Assembly: GCA_900471525.1 (NCBI GenBank)
Contig: UCEZ01000013.1
Span: 153,373-217,372, forward strand
Source: Hyphomicrobiales bacterium
GTDB taxonomy: Bacteria; Pseudomonadota; Alphaproteobacteria; Rhizobiales; Rhizobiaceae
DNA length: 64,000 bases
Reading direction: 5' to 3'
Part shown: positions 15,993-24,808 of the stretch, piece after piece
Layout of the letters: each line of letters begins with the position of its first letter
How positions within the stretch are numbered: position 1 is the stretch's first letter
The notes under the pieces: generated by a model
Databases searched by the model: none
The model's input: the letters and a program-made list of their open reading frames with translations, nothing else
Told to the model about the DNA's origin: nothing
Made by a program: the position numbers and the translations under genes

Positions 15993-17429
15993 TCAGATTA
16001 ATACTTGGGCGAGCTTGACGTTCAAGTAATCGAGAATGCCCTCGGTACCGCCTTCGCGGCCCATTCCACTAGCTTTGATGCCACCGAAAGGCGCTTCCGC
16101 TGCTGCAAGCGCAAAGCTGTTGACGCCAACCATCCCGGCCTCCAGGCGCGCCGCCGCTTCTCGGGCGCGCCCTGCATCACGCGTGAATACATAGGCTGAA
16201 AGGCCCATCTCCGAGGCGTTGGCCCGGTCGAACACTTCGTCGACGGTCGAGAACGGCGTGATGGCTGCGATCGGTCCGAAATTCTCTTCCGCAAGGGCCT
16301 TTGCATCGTCCGGCAATCCTGTGATCACCGTCGGTTCAAAGAAAAATCCAGCATTCATATCTACCGGCCGCCCACCGCCAGCCAGAATATTCCCGCCCCT
16401 GTTGCGGGCATCTGCAACCACTTCTTCAATGGCATTGATCCGACGCTGATTGATCAGCGGACCCATTTGCGTTGTTGCTTCCGTTCCGTGCCCCAAACGC
16501 AGGGCGCGCGCACGCGCCGCGAACCCCTCTGCGAAGCGGTCATGCAGCGACTCGTGGACATAGAACCTGTCCGGAGTGACGCAGACCTGGCCGCTATTGG
16601 CGTATTTCGTCGGCACTGCCAGATCGAGTGTTTTTTCAATATCGGCGTCGTCGAAGACGATCATGGGCGCGTTGCCGCCCAGTTCCATGCTGACCCGTTT
16701 GACTGTTTCTGCGCTGTCGCGGATCATCTGCTGGCCGACCTGGGTTGATCCGGTCAGAGAGACCTTTCTCACAAGGGGCGAGGCCATAATCGGCTTGTAG
16801 GTATTGCCGGTTGGGCCAATGAGCAGGTTTGCGACGCCCGCTGGAATGCCGGCTTCGCGAAGGCAGTCAAACATGATCATAGCCACGCCCGGCACTTCGA
16901 CGGAAGGCCTGACGATCACCGAACATCCGGCGGCCAGGGCCGGAGCGACCTTGCGGGCGATCAACGCGGCGGGAAAATTCCAGGCGGTAAAGGCAGCGAC
17001 GACGCCGACTGGCTCGTGGGTAATCTCAAGCTTACCACCCGGAACGCGGCTTTCCACGATCCGGCCGTAGATGCGTCGGGCTTCCTCGGCATACCAACGA
17101 AATTGATCGGTCGCCAAAGTCCACTCTCGTCCCGCCTGCGCCAAGGGCTTGCCGGTTTCGAGGGTCATCTGCAGCGCGGCTTCCGCTGCCCGGCGCCCCA
17201 TGACATCGGCCACCTTGTGGAGAAGGTCCGCACGTGTCCAGGTAGGTGTTTCTCGCCATGTGCGGAATGCGCGATGGGCGGATGCAATCGCAGCCTGCGT
17301 ATCGTCGACGCTCGCCACCGGGACAATCCCGAGAATTTGACCATTGCCAGGATCGGTAATTTCAGTGCCGGCGCCTTGCGGCGCACCGGACCAGATGCCA
17401 TCAATGAACAGGCCGTAGGATGCGTACAT
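15993..17429 (-). CDS. NAD(P)-dependent aldehyde dehydrogenase (GabD-like)
   Basis: A 478-residue aldehyde dehydrogenase. Glu249 (SMELGGNAP) and Cys283 (SGQVCVTPDR) are the catalytic pair, and the N-terminal cofactor domain has FTAWNFPAALIARK. The lysine normally found in the VxKP cofactor segment is an arginine here (VIVRPS, about residue 174). It is closest in pattern to succinate-semialdehyde and related short hydroxy-aldehyde dehydrogenases. It is the first gene of an operon with the HpcH aldolase and the hydroxyacid dehydrogenase, so it probably oxidises the aldehyde released by aldol cleavage. The substrate is not determined. TTGCAA-type sites lie about 260 bases upstream. Confidence 0.92.
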   Translation of the reverse strand: MYASYGLFIDGIWSGAPQGAGTEITDPGNGQILGIVPVASVDDTQAAIASAHRAFRTWRETPTWTRADLLHKVADVMGRRAAEAALQMTLETGKPLAQAGREWTLATDQFRWYAEEARRIYGRIVESRVPGGKLEITHEPVGVVAAFTAWNFPAALIARKVAPALAAGCSVIVRPSVEVPGVAMIMFDCLREAGIPAGVANLLIGPTGNTYKPIMASPLVRKVSLTGSTQVGQQMIRDSAETVKRVSMELGGNAPMIVFDDADIEKTLDLAVPTKYANSGQVCVTPDRFYVHESLHDRFAEGFAARARALRLGHGTEATTQMGPLINQRRINAIEEVVADARNRGGNILAGGGRPVDMNAGFFFEPTVITGLPDDAKALAEENFGPIAAITPFSTVDEVFDRANASEMGLSAYVFTRDAGRAREAAARLEAGMVGVNSFALAAAEAPFGGIKASGMGREGGTEGILDYLNVKLAQVLI

Positions 17430-17688
17430 GTCTCCTCCTCGTCAGATGCGTGTGACAACGCACCGACATGCAATATTTATTTCTGTTTTTAGCATCGAGC
17501 AATTTTCATTGACCGTCAAGCGTTAAAGAAACCCGTTTCGATTTGAACACGAAGCGCAAAGCCGCCGCAGACAGCCATCTCGACGAGTGCCTACATTTCG
17601 GCAGCACCCCAGCCGCAAGTGACCGGAGTGCTGCCCGGTTCGCCTTGGGAGCGACGTAAAGATCGTGATTTCTCTGCGGAAATTATTA

Positions 17689-17721
17689 TTGCAGATATTT
17701 AACTATTGCAAGTTAAATTGC
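17689..17721. promoter_or_regulatory. TTGCA / TTGCAA / TTGC triple site (site C)
   Basis: TTGCA at 17689, TTGCAA at 17706 and TTGC at 17718. The gaps (17 and 12 bases between half-site starts) are exactly those seen upstream of iolD at 7904, 7921 and 7933. It lies 260 bases upstream of the aldehyde dehydrogenase start, so either a long leader or a further transcript is implied. Confidence 0.5.
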
Positions 17722-18120
17722 TAAACGATATGCAGCCACTTTGGCGGTAGCTGCCGCAGTCGTTGAACGCCATCGTCCAAAACAGCTCGTCGTCAGATTT
17801 TCGCGAAGCTTGGCAAATCGAACCGGACCGTATCGCTCCAACTGATCTCATGTTCAGCTTTATAACCAATTCCGACGAGGATTGGTCATTCGGACAAGGC
17901 AGAGCGCAATTTCTGGCCGGCGAACTGTAGGGCACAACGACCGAGAGATCGGCCCGCGCCCACCCGATCGAATGCGAGGCTGAAGTGGCCGTCATCAAGA
18001 GTCGGCGAGAGCGCCAGTAGGGTGACTTCTATCCGTAGGTAGAAGTCTCATCACCGCAGTCGCCAACACCAATCATGTGCGATCGATATTCTGTTGCGGC
18101 GGCCACGTCGCAGCGTTTTC

Positions 18121-18146
18121 GAGAGCCGATATACGGATCGGCTCTC
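18121..18146 (-). terminator. Hairpin downstream of pntB
   Basis: Perfect 10-bp stem GAGAGCCGAT/ATCGGCTCTC with a 6-base loop, 16 bases after the pntB stop codon. Good position for the terminator of the pntAB transcript, though the following U-run is poor. Confidence 0.5.
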
Positions 18147-18161
18147 TGCCGGATAAAATGG

Positions 18162-19595
18162 TTAGTCCAGGAGAGGAAGAAGAGCGTCGATGCTCTTTTT
18201 CGCATCGCCATAGAACATGCGCGTATTCTCCCGGTAGAACAGTGGATTTTCGATGCCGGAATAGCCCGTGCCCTGTCCACGTTTCGAGACGAATACCTGC
18301 TTGGCTTTCCAGCATTCGAGGACAGGCATCCCGGCAATCGGACTGTTCGGATCGTCCTGCGCAGCGGGGTTGACGATATCATTTGAACCTATGACGATTG
18401 CCACGTCAGTGTCGGCGAAATCGCCGTTGATCTCATCCATTTCCAGGACGATATCGTAGGGAACCTTGGCCTCTGCCAAAAGCACATTCATGTGTCCGGG
18501 GAGCCGGCCAGCGACCGGATGGATCGCAAAGCGGACGACTTTTCCTTTGGCACGAAGCCTACGGGTGATCTCGGAAACCGACTGTTGTGCCTGAGCGACG
18601 GCCATCCCATATCCGGGAACGAAGATGACGGAATTCGCATCGTTCAGTGCAGCGGCAACGCCATCGGCATCGATGGACTGCTGTTCGCCTTCTATCTCGG
18701 CTGCGACCGACGTCACGGTTCCAAAACCACCCAGAATGACGTTGATGAACGAACGGTTCATTGCTTTGCACATGATGTAGGACAGGATTGCACCGGACGA
18801 GCCGACCAGCGCTCCAGTGACGATCAGGAGGTCGTTGCCCAGCGTAAAGCCGATGGCGGCGGCGGCCCAACCCGAGTAACTGTTTAGCATCGAAACGACA
18901 ACAGGCATGTCGGCACCGCCGATGCCCATGATGAGGTGAAAGCCGATGAACAGTGCGAGAACAACCATCGCGATGAGCGGCAAGTTGCCACCGGTCTGCA
19001 GGTAGAACCAGCCGAGCAGCAAAGAACCCGCCGCAGCCCCGGCATTCAGCGCATGACCGCCCGGCAGCTTCTTCGCCTTGCCGTCGACCTTGCCTGCAAG
19101 CTTTGCGAAAGCGATCAGAGATCCGGTAAACGTCACGGCACCGATGAAGATTCCGACGAAGACCTCAATCTTCAGCAATGAAACTTCCTCGGCGGTCTTA
19201 TGAGCGAGCACCCCGGCAAATCCGACAAGGGCCGCACGCGACTGCTCGTCCAGCGTCAACACGCGCTGAAGTTCGAGATTGGCATTCAAACCGATGAAAA
19301 CGGCAGCGAGGCCCACAAACGAATGAAGCGCGGCGACCAACTGTGGCATCTCGGTCATCTGAACGCGGTTGGCAACGTACCAGCCAATGAGAGCGCCGAC
19401 GATCAGCATTGCCAGGAGAACAAGATGATTTCCGATGCCAGGCCCGATGCTCGTGGCAAGAACCGCAAGCGCCATGCCGGTGATACCGTACCAGACAGCG
19501 CGTTTTGCACTTTCTTGCCCGGATAGTCCCCCGAGTGAAAGGACAAAGAGAATGGCGGCCGCAATGTAGGCGGCGGAGATAATTCCGATATTCAC
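18162..19595 (-). CDS. pntB: NAD(P) transhydrogenase subunit beta
   Basis: A 477-residue membrane protein: about nine hydrophobic segments in the first 270 residues, then the soluble NADP(H)-binding domain III with [12 protein letters not shown] and [15 protein letters not shown], hallmarks of PntB. With PntA it couples proton entry to hydride transfer from NADH to NADP+ across the inner membrane. A GTG at 19595 preceded by GAGGA is preferred; the in-frame extension upstream has no similarity to PntB. The gene follows pntA by 10 bases. Inositol and sugar dehydrogenases make NADH, so a local transhydrogenase may rebalance cofactors for the NADPH-dependent steps. Confidence 0.96.
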   Translation of the reverse strand: MNIGIISAAYIAAAILFVLSLGGLSGQESAKRAVWYGITGMALAVLATSIGPGIGNHLVLLAMLIVGALIGWYVANRVQMTEMPQLVAALHSFVGLAAVFIGLNANLELQRVLTLDEQSRAALVGFAGVLAHKTAEEVSLLKIEVFVGIFIGAVTFTGSLIAFAKLAGKVDGKAKKLPGGHALNAGAAAGSLLLGWFYLQTGGNLPLIAMVVLALFIGFHLIMGIGGADMPVVVSMLNSYSGWAAAAIGFTLGNDLLIVTGALVGSSGAILSYIMCKAMNRSFINVILGGFGTVTSVAAEIEGEQQSIDADGVAAALNDANSVIFVPGYGMAVAQAQQSVSEITRRLRAKGKVVRFAIHPVAGRLPGHMNVLLAEAKVPYDIVLEMDEINGDFADTDVAIVIGSNDIVNPAAQDDPNSPIAGMPVLECWKAKQVFVSKRGQGTGYSGIENPLFYRENTRMFYGDAKKSIDALLPLLD

Positions 19596-19605
19596 GCGTG
19601 CATCC

Positions 19606-21177
19606 TCACGATTTCTGGAACATGGCAAGCATTCGGCGCGTCACCAGAAAGCCACCGACAATGTTAACGGTGGCAATCAGAACGCTGACTGCAGCCAGAG
19701 TCACGACAATAGGGTTGGACGATCCGATCTGCAGAAGCGCGCCGAGAACGACAATCCCCGAGACAGCATTCGTAACCGCCATGAGGGGAGTATGGAGGGA
19801 ATGCGACACCTTCCAGATCACCTGGAAACCGACGAAGCAGGCCAGAACGAACACAATGAAGTGGCCCATGAAGCTGGGCGGAGCATAGGCGCCTGCAAGC
19901 AGCATCGTCGCCGCGCCGGCGGCAAGCAGGATCACTTGCGCGCGCGTTTGAGCTTTGAATGTTTGCAGTTCGACCGCCCGCGCTTCTTCTCGTGTCAGTT
20001 CCTTCTGCTTTTCCTTCGGTTTTGCGGCAGCAATGGCCCGAACCCGCGGCGGCGGAGGCGGAAACGTGATTTCACCCTTGTGGGTGACAGTCGCACCCCG
20101 GATAACGTCGTCTTCCATGTCATGGACGAGGATGCCATCCTTCTTCGGCGTCAGATCCGTCAGCATGTGCCGAATGTTGTTGGCATAGAGAGCCGATGAT
20201 TGCGCCGCCATGCGGCTTGGAAAATCCGTGTATCCAATGATCACGACACCATTGGCGGACACGATGCGCTCGTCCGGAACCGTCAGTTCGCAATTGCCGC
20301 CCCGTTCTGCCGCAAGATCGACAATGACCGAACCGGGCTTCATCATCTCGACCATATCCTGCAGCCAAAGCTTCGGCGCAGGACGGCTGGGAATGAGTGC
20401 GGTGGTGATGACGATGTCAACGTCGCTCGCCAGTTCACGGAATTTCTCAAGCTGCTTCTCCCGGAATTCCGGCGACGAGGGCGCGGCGTAGCCTCCCGTT
20501 TCCGCCCCGTCCTGGGACTGCTCGAAGTCAAGAAAAACAAACTTGGCACCCATGGATTCGATTTGTTCGGCGACTTCCGGCCTGACATCGAATGCGTACA
20601 CGATGGCGCCCAAACTCACGGACGTTCCGATAGCGGACAGACCGGCAACTCCGGCACCCACCACGAGAACTTTCGCCGGAGGAACCTTGCCGGCAGCGGT
20701 CACCTGTCCGGTAAAAAAGCGTCCGAAGTTGGCGCCGGCCTCGATGACAGCCCGATAACCGGCGATATTGGCCATGGATGACAGAGCATCCATTTTTTGA
20801 GCCCTCGAAATGCGGGGTACCATGTCCATGGCCAGAACTGTCGCGCCCTGCTCTTTGCAACGTTCCAGCAGATCCGCGTTTTGCGACGGCCAGAAGAACG
20901 AAATGAGGGTCTGTCCACGTCTTAGAAGCCTGGCTTCCGAGGGTTCCGGCGGACGAACCTTCACCACCACGTCGGCGTTGGCGTAGAGGCTATCGCTGTC
21001 GGGAAGAACATCCACGCCCGCGGAAACGTAGACCTGATCGTTAAAACCAGCCTTAAGACCGGCACCGGTTTCGATAGCGACGGAATGGCCGAGTTTCGCC
21101 AGTTGCAAGGCAGACTCCGGCGTCAAGGCGACCCGGTGCTCCCCACCGAAAATTTCCTTCGGCACGCCAACGATCAT
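19606..21177 (-). CDS. pntA: NAD(P) transhydrogenase subunit alpha (single-chain)
   Basis: A 523-residue, full-length PntA. Residues 1-370 form the NAD(H)-binding domain I, starting [20 protein letters not shown] and including [17 protein letters not shown] and the mobile-loop region. After a proline-rich linker (FPPPPPR) come several hydrophobic helices of domain II (about 405-515). Many alphaproteobacteria split this protein into PntAa and PntAb; here both parts are one chain as in enterobacteria. ATG 21177 is chosen because it begins the family N-terminus; the upstream in-frame extension is unrelated. It is first in a two-gene operon with pntB. Confidence 0.95.
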   Translation of the reverse strand: MIVGVPKEIFGGEHRVALTPESALQLAKLGHSVAIETGAGLKAGFNDQVYVSAGVDVLPDSDSLYANADVVVKVRPPEPSEARLLRRGQTLISFFWPSQNADLLERCKEQGATVLAMDMVPRISRAQKMDALSSMANIAGYRAVIEAGANFGRFFTGQVTAAGKVPPAKVLVVGAGVAGLSAIGTSVSLGAIVYAFDVRPEVAEQIESMGAKFVFLDFEQSQDGAETGGYAAPSSPEFREKQLEKFRELASDVDIVITTALIPSRPAPKLWLQDMVEMMKPGSVIVDLAAERGGNCELTVPDERIVSANGVVIIGYTDFPSRMAAQSSALYANNIRHMLTDLTPKKDGILVHDMEDDVIRGATVTHKGEITFPPPPPRVRAIAAAKPKEKQKELTREEARAVELQTFKAQTRAQVILLAAGAATMLLAGAYAPPSFMGHFIVFVLACFVGFQVIWKVSHSLHTPLMAVTNAVSGIVVLGALLQIGSSNPIVVTLAAVSVLIATVNIVGGFLVTRRMLAMFQKS

Positions 21178-21328
21178 TTTATTTTCCTCACATTGGTTTT
21201 CGCAGCAGTTGATGGTGACCGCCCTCACGGGACGGCGCTTTTTGACAACTGCAGGACGGACGGATTGTTATGAAATTGGCCGGAGATCGCTCATTGCTGT
21301 CGCCATGCGCCCCGATTTCCCGTCGGCA

Positions 21329-22450
21329 TCATGCGCCGTCTACGGCAAGCCACGTCCCGCTGCGCGAAGACTTTTGGATCGTCTCGATAAGGGTTTGAAT
21401 GCGCAGTCCCGCTCGGAAATTGAAGGGTTCGGGCCGGACCCCCGCTATCGCCTCCAGATAACCCGCCACCTCGATTGCCTTCAGATCGTTGAACCCGAGC
21501 TGGTGGCCCGGGGCAACACAGAAGCGGCCATAGGGGGAATGATCAGGTCCGGCTTCGATGCGCCGAAAACCCTGACGACCCTTGGCATCGCCTGTCGAAA
21601 AGAAATGGAGTTCGTTGAAGCGCTCCTGTGAGAACGAAAGTGCGCCCTTCGTGCCGTAAACTTCGAAATCATGTTGCATCTTGCGACCGGTGGCGATCCA
21701 GTTGCCTTCGATCGACCCGCTGGCCCCGTTTTCGAAACGCAGAAATGCCCGCCCGACATCGTCCGTCTCAACTGTGCGCGTGCCGCCCTTGCCATCGGGC
21801 CGCGAACCGATAACCGTAATGCAATCACCAAACACCCGCGTAATCGGGCCGAGCAGGAATTCAGCAGTCGCCAGGGCATGACTGCCGATGTCAGCCAGGG
21901 CGCCGCCACCGGCCGGATCGTGGCGGAACGTAAACTGCCCGTTTGCGTCAGCCATGTAGTCTTCCGCATGGAGGCCGCGATAGCCTCGGATCTCGCCCAA
22001 TTCTCCTGCAGCGATCATCTCACGCGCAAGGCTGAGCATGGGATTGCAGAGGTAGTTGAAACCAACCTGCGTTTTGATGCCGGCGCGTTCGGCGGCTTCC
22101 GCCATTTCACGGGCGTCAGCGGACAACGGAGCCAGAGGCTTTTCGCAATAGACGTGTTTTCCAGCGGCGATGGCGGCCAAAGCCATGTCCTTATGGAGCG
22201 CGTTCGGTGCCGTGATATCGATGACATCCAACGACGGATCATCGACCATCTGGCGCCAGTCATCCGTGGCGTTCTGGAAACCGAGAGCAGCGCGAGCAGC
22301 TTCTGCCTGTGCCATCGTTACGTCGGCGATGCACGCGAGTTCAACCTCATAAGGAAGATCAAAGACACGCTGTGCGGCGGCAAAGCCGAAAACGTGAGTC
22401 TTTCCCATGAAACCCGATCCAATCAGACCAAGGCGTAATTTCTTCTTCAT
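21329..22450 (-). CDS. Gfo/Idh/MocA family oxidoreductase
   Basis: A 373-residue oxidoreductase. The Rossmann loop is LGLIGSGFMGKTH, the catalytic loop VYCEKPLAPL, and the C-terminal domain has GGGALADIGSHALATAEF with the usual Asp and His. It differs from the GGGEG pair in the iolD operon and from the two IolG-like proteins, so it is a separate subgroup and probably acts on another sugar or cyclitol. It is transcribed on its own toward pntA (151-base gap), which may make it the leading gene of that transcript. No TTGCAA pair is seen close to its start; the palindrome at 22790 is 340 bases upstream. Confidence 0.9.
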   Translation of the reverse strand: MKKKLRLGLIGSGFMGKTHVFGFAAAQRVFDLPYEVELACIADVTMAQAEAARAALGFQNATDDWRQMVDDPSLDVIDITAPNALHKDMALAAIAAGKHVYCEKPLAPLSADAREMAEAAERAGIKTQVGFNYLCNPMLSLAREMIAAGELGEIRGYRGLHAEDYMADANGQFTFRHDPAGGGALADIGSHALATAEFLLGPITRVFGDCITVIGSRPDGKGGTRTVETDDVGRAFLRFENGASGSIEGNWIATGRKMQHDFEVYGTKGALSFSQERFNELHFFSTGDAKGRQGFRRIEAGPDHSPYGRFCVAPGHQLGFNDLKAIEVAGYLEAIAGVRPEPFNFRAGLRIQTLIETIQKSSRSGTWLAVDGA

Positions 22451-22789
22451 TCGGCGTTCCTTCGAGGTCGATCTACGGGCAGCACGAAAGCTGCCCTCAC
22501 CCTGTTACCGGTGCTGGTTCTTTGATGATGGATTTTGGCAAACGTTCGGAATTGGTGACGATGCAGCAGTAATGGCGAGCAAACTCTGATCAGGCGGCCG
22601 CCGTGAAACACGAGCTTTGATCAATCTCCGGTACGATGACCTATATCACCATGCGCGATCCGCAAACGTGGGCATCACGTCGCAAGAGATCGTACGCTAC
22701 CGGAATTTCAAAATAGTGCCCGGCACGAGTTTTCCTCCCTTTCGCGGCATCACCGCACTCCTGAATGTATGTTAGCGACGTCAGTTATA

Positions 22790-22811
22790 TTTTGCAATAA
22801 ATATTGCAAAA
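22790..22811. promoter_or_regulatory. Perfect palindrome with TTGCAA-N6-TTGCAA core (site D)
   Basis: A 22-base palindrome: arms TTTTGCAATA and TATTGCAAAA around a 2-base centre. It contains two full TTGCAA half-sites with the same 6-base gap as the other sites in the cluster and is the most perfect copy. A further TTGCG follows at 22833. It lies in the AT-rich control region between the oxidoreductase gene (start 22450) and iolE (start 23136). Confidence 0.65.
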
Positions 22812-22966
22812 TAATATTATATAAATATTTTATTGCGCACATCGCGGCTAAGTTCCAAAAACGCTGACACCGAACCCGCACGTCGTTGTCGATCGGCATG
22901 TTGTTTTTCGTGATCGGTCAGCCTCCGCTAACGTTCAAGCCTTCCATTCGACATGCCCGCGGGTCT

Positions 22967-22984
22967 ATGCAATGTTCTTTGCAA
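22967..22984. promoter_or_regulatory. ATGCAA-N6-TTGCAA operator upstream of iolE (site E)
   Basis: TGCAA at 22968-22972, six bases, TTGCAA at 22979-22984, about 150 bases before the iolE start. It repeats the half-site spacing of the palindrome at 22790 and of sites A to C. Likely an operator of the iolE promoter. Confidence 0.6.
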
Positions 22985-23135
22985 AAAACTTGAGCTGTCA
23001 ATATTTATTTTGTATGAACTCCCCTCATGCGGAGGGGAGACCGAAATGCGGCGTGGTTCCGAGCGAACTGAAACGCGCGCGATTTCGACCTTGGCACCAT
23101 CAATATCGACGAAGAGAAGAGTGTCGGAGTTTGAA

Positions 23136-24035
23136 ATGAAAGCAAAACTTGGTATCGCCCCTATTGCATGGTGGAACGACGACCTGGCGGAACTCAGTGG
23201 CGATATCTCGCTTGAAGGTTGCCTTGCCGAAGCACGGGAGGCCGGATTCACGGGCATGGAGACCGGCCGTCGTTTCCCGATGGATGCCGACATCCTCAGG
23301 CCTATTCTCGATCAGCATGGGATGAGTGTCTGCGGTGGCTGGTTTTCCGGCCTGCTGCTCGATGGCGATATTGAGGCCGAAAAGGACCGTATCGCCGAGC
23401 AGGTGGCACTCTTCAAAGCCGTCAACGCACCTTGCATCGTCTACGGGGAAACCGCCGGAACGATCCAGGGTGATCGCAACGCGCCGCTTGCCACCAAGCG
23501 CAAGCTGTCTGAAGACGAAATCAAAGTTTACGGCCGTAAAATGACGGCGTTCGGTGAATGGTGCGCAGAGCAAGGCATGCCGATTTCATACCACCATCAT
23601 ATGGCTGCCCCGATCGAAACCGAGGAAGAACTCGACCTTCTTATGAAGCATTCGGGGGAAGGGCTTCCGCTACTGTTCGACGCCGGACATATGGCATTTG
23701 CCGGTGGAGACGTTCTGCGCGTGATCGACAACCACCAGAAGCGAATTTCTCACGTTCATACCAAGGATATCCGGCAGAGCGTGGTCAACTCTCTGGATCG
23801 GTCGAAGGAGAGCTTCCTGGATGCCGTCGTCAAGGGTGCGTTTACGGTCCCAGGAGACGGAAGCCTCGACTTCGAAGAAATTGTCAAACGTTTAGCGTCT
23901 CATGGCTACGAAGGCTGGTTCGTCGTTGAAGCAGAGCAGGATCCCGTGAAGAATCCACCACTAGCAATGGCCAAGGTTGGTCACAAGGAACTTTTGAGAG
24001 TTATGGCGGCCGCTGGCTACGACGTTATTCAGTAG
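23136..24035 (+). CDS. iolE: myo-Inosose-2 dehydratase (IolE)
   Basis: A 299-residue TIM-barrel enzyme that dehydrates 2-keto-myo-inositol to the trihydroxycyclohexane-dione used by IolD. The N-terminus KLGIAPIAWWNDD and the segments METGRRFP, YHHHMAAP, LFDAGHMAF and ISHVHTKDIR are typical of IolE and supply the metal-binding residues. ATG 23136 is chosen because GGAG lies 6 bases upstream and this matches the usual start; the in-frame extension to 22953 is not IolE-like. It stands alone on the plus strand, about 15 kb from iolD, with two TTGCAA-N6-TTGCAA sites upstream. Confidence 0.95.
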   Translation: MKAKLGIAPIAWWNDDLAELSGDISLEGCLAEAREAGFTGMETGRRFPMDADILRPILDQHGMSVCGGWFSGLLLDGDIEAEKDRIAEQVALFKAVNAPCIVYGETAGTIQGDRNAPLATKRKLSEDEIKVYGRKMTAFGEWCAEQGMPISYHHHMAAPIETEEELDLLMKHSGEGLPLLFDAGHMAFAGGDVLRVIDNHQKRISHVHTKDIRQSVVNSLDRSKESFLDAVVKGAFTVPGDGSLDFEEIVKRLASHGYEGWFVVEAEQDPVKNPPLAMAKVGHKELLRVMAAAGYDVIQ

Positions 24036-24373
24036 CCGATAACCTCGGCCCGGTTCGCCACCGTTTGGCCAGCCGGAAATCGCAGGCAACCCGGCTGGTT
24101 CCTCGTATGTAAACTCCCGTCCCGTGGCAGGGCGCCTTAGCAAATGCGCCCCGCTCGATCGAAGACGGTCTGTAGAAGGCAATTTGGGGCCGCTACAGCT
24201 CAATGCAAACCAGATGCGTTACCGGTTGATTTGACCGAGAGATCAATCCCATGCCGCTGCTCCCCAGGTACCCAGCTCTGCGGGGCGGGCCTGTCGTCAT
24301 GCCCAAACACGCCGATAGCACTGAAACGCTCGCACGGATGAGATTTCAGTGATCAACAGAAGATCTCGCCGCC
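24036..24373. other. 338-base gap after iolE; possible terminator
   Basis: No coding sequence is supported. An 8-bp stem CCAGCCGG/CCGGCTGG (24069-24076 with 24091-24098, 14-base loop), 33 bases after the iolE stop, could end the iolE transcript. The remainder shows no SIS-domain continuation of the truncated regulator to the right. Confidence 0.4.
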
Positions 24374-24682
24374 TTACTCAACCAGATTTTGGGGGCTGGG
24401 CGAACCCCTCGAAGCAACATCGCGGAGGTGGTCTTGAAAAAGGCGCTTCATATCCGCGAACGTCTGCAGGCCGACGTGCTTTGGCAGCCTCAGCACTGTT
24501 GTTTCTGAAACGTCGCACTTGCGTGCAATCGCTGCGGCACTTTCGAATGCAACAAGCTCTGGCTCTGTCAGAACCTGTCTGGCCACACGTTCCAGGCGCG
24601 CCGGAAAAACAATACCTCGCTTCGCAATCAGGCATTTCAGTTCGAGGAGCGACTTCGGCGGGCAATCGACATTCGGTCGCAT
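24374..24682 (-). pseudogene. Truncated RpiR-family regulator (DNA-binding domain only)
   Basis: 102 codons from ATG 24682 encode an RpiR-type N-terminal domain: LLELKCLIAKRGIVFPARLERVARQVL, then AAIARKCDVSETTVLRLPKHVGLQTFADMKRLF. It stops after DHLRDVASRG and a few residues, where a SIS domain of about 180 residues should begin. No SIS sequence is found downstream in any frame. The normal RpiR protein at 10309-11220 is 303 residues. It is therefore a truncated gene, possibly a former local iolE regulator, although a free DNA-binding domain could still be expressed and compete for sites. Confidence 0.75.
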
Positions 24683-24808
24683 TGAATCGCTTCCTCTCAA
24701 AGATGTTCGGTCAGAAGCCGTGGCGTGTCCGCGACCGATAGCGCCGATACTGAACAAAAATGACTTCCGATGTTCTGACAGCCTTCCGTTCAGCGACGAG
24801 CGAGAGCG

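Larger units (their letters stand above)
17430..18161. other. 732-base gap without a convincing gene; holds operator-like sites and a hairpin
   Basis: Between the aldehyde dehydrogenase start and the pntB stop I see no gene of recognisable family. A plus-strand stretch at about 17751-17930 reads like protein for some 58 codons (ending [13 protein letters not shown], stop), but has no start signal and no family I can name; it may be a gene remnant. The gap also holds the TTGCA cluster at 17689-17721, half-site TGCAA at 17469, and the hairpin at 18121-18146. Confidence 0.5.
22451..23135. other. 685-base divergent gap with palindromic operators
   Basis: No gene is supported here. The first 340 bases have no coding character. 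A 7-bp hairpin (GGGCAGC/GCTGCCC, 22477-22496) lies in the leader of the oxidoreductase gene. The rest is AT-rich, holds two TTGCAA-N6-TTGCAA-type sites (22790-22811, 22967-22984) and is best read as the iolE control region. Confidence 0.55.

Noticed and set aside
18029-18382. Small gene between pntB and the gap on the minus strand
   Set aside because: The frame overlaps the pntB C-terminus in another phase and has no ribosome binding site or family pattern.
7904-22984. CRISPR-like array from the repeated TTGCAA elements
   Set aside because: The repeats are short, widely scattered and in promoters; no regular repeat-spacer structure or cas gene exists in the window.
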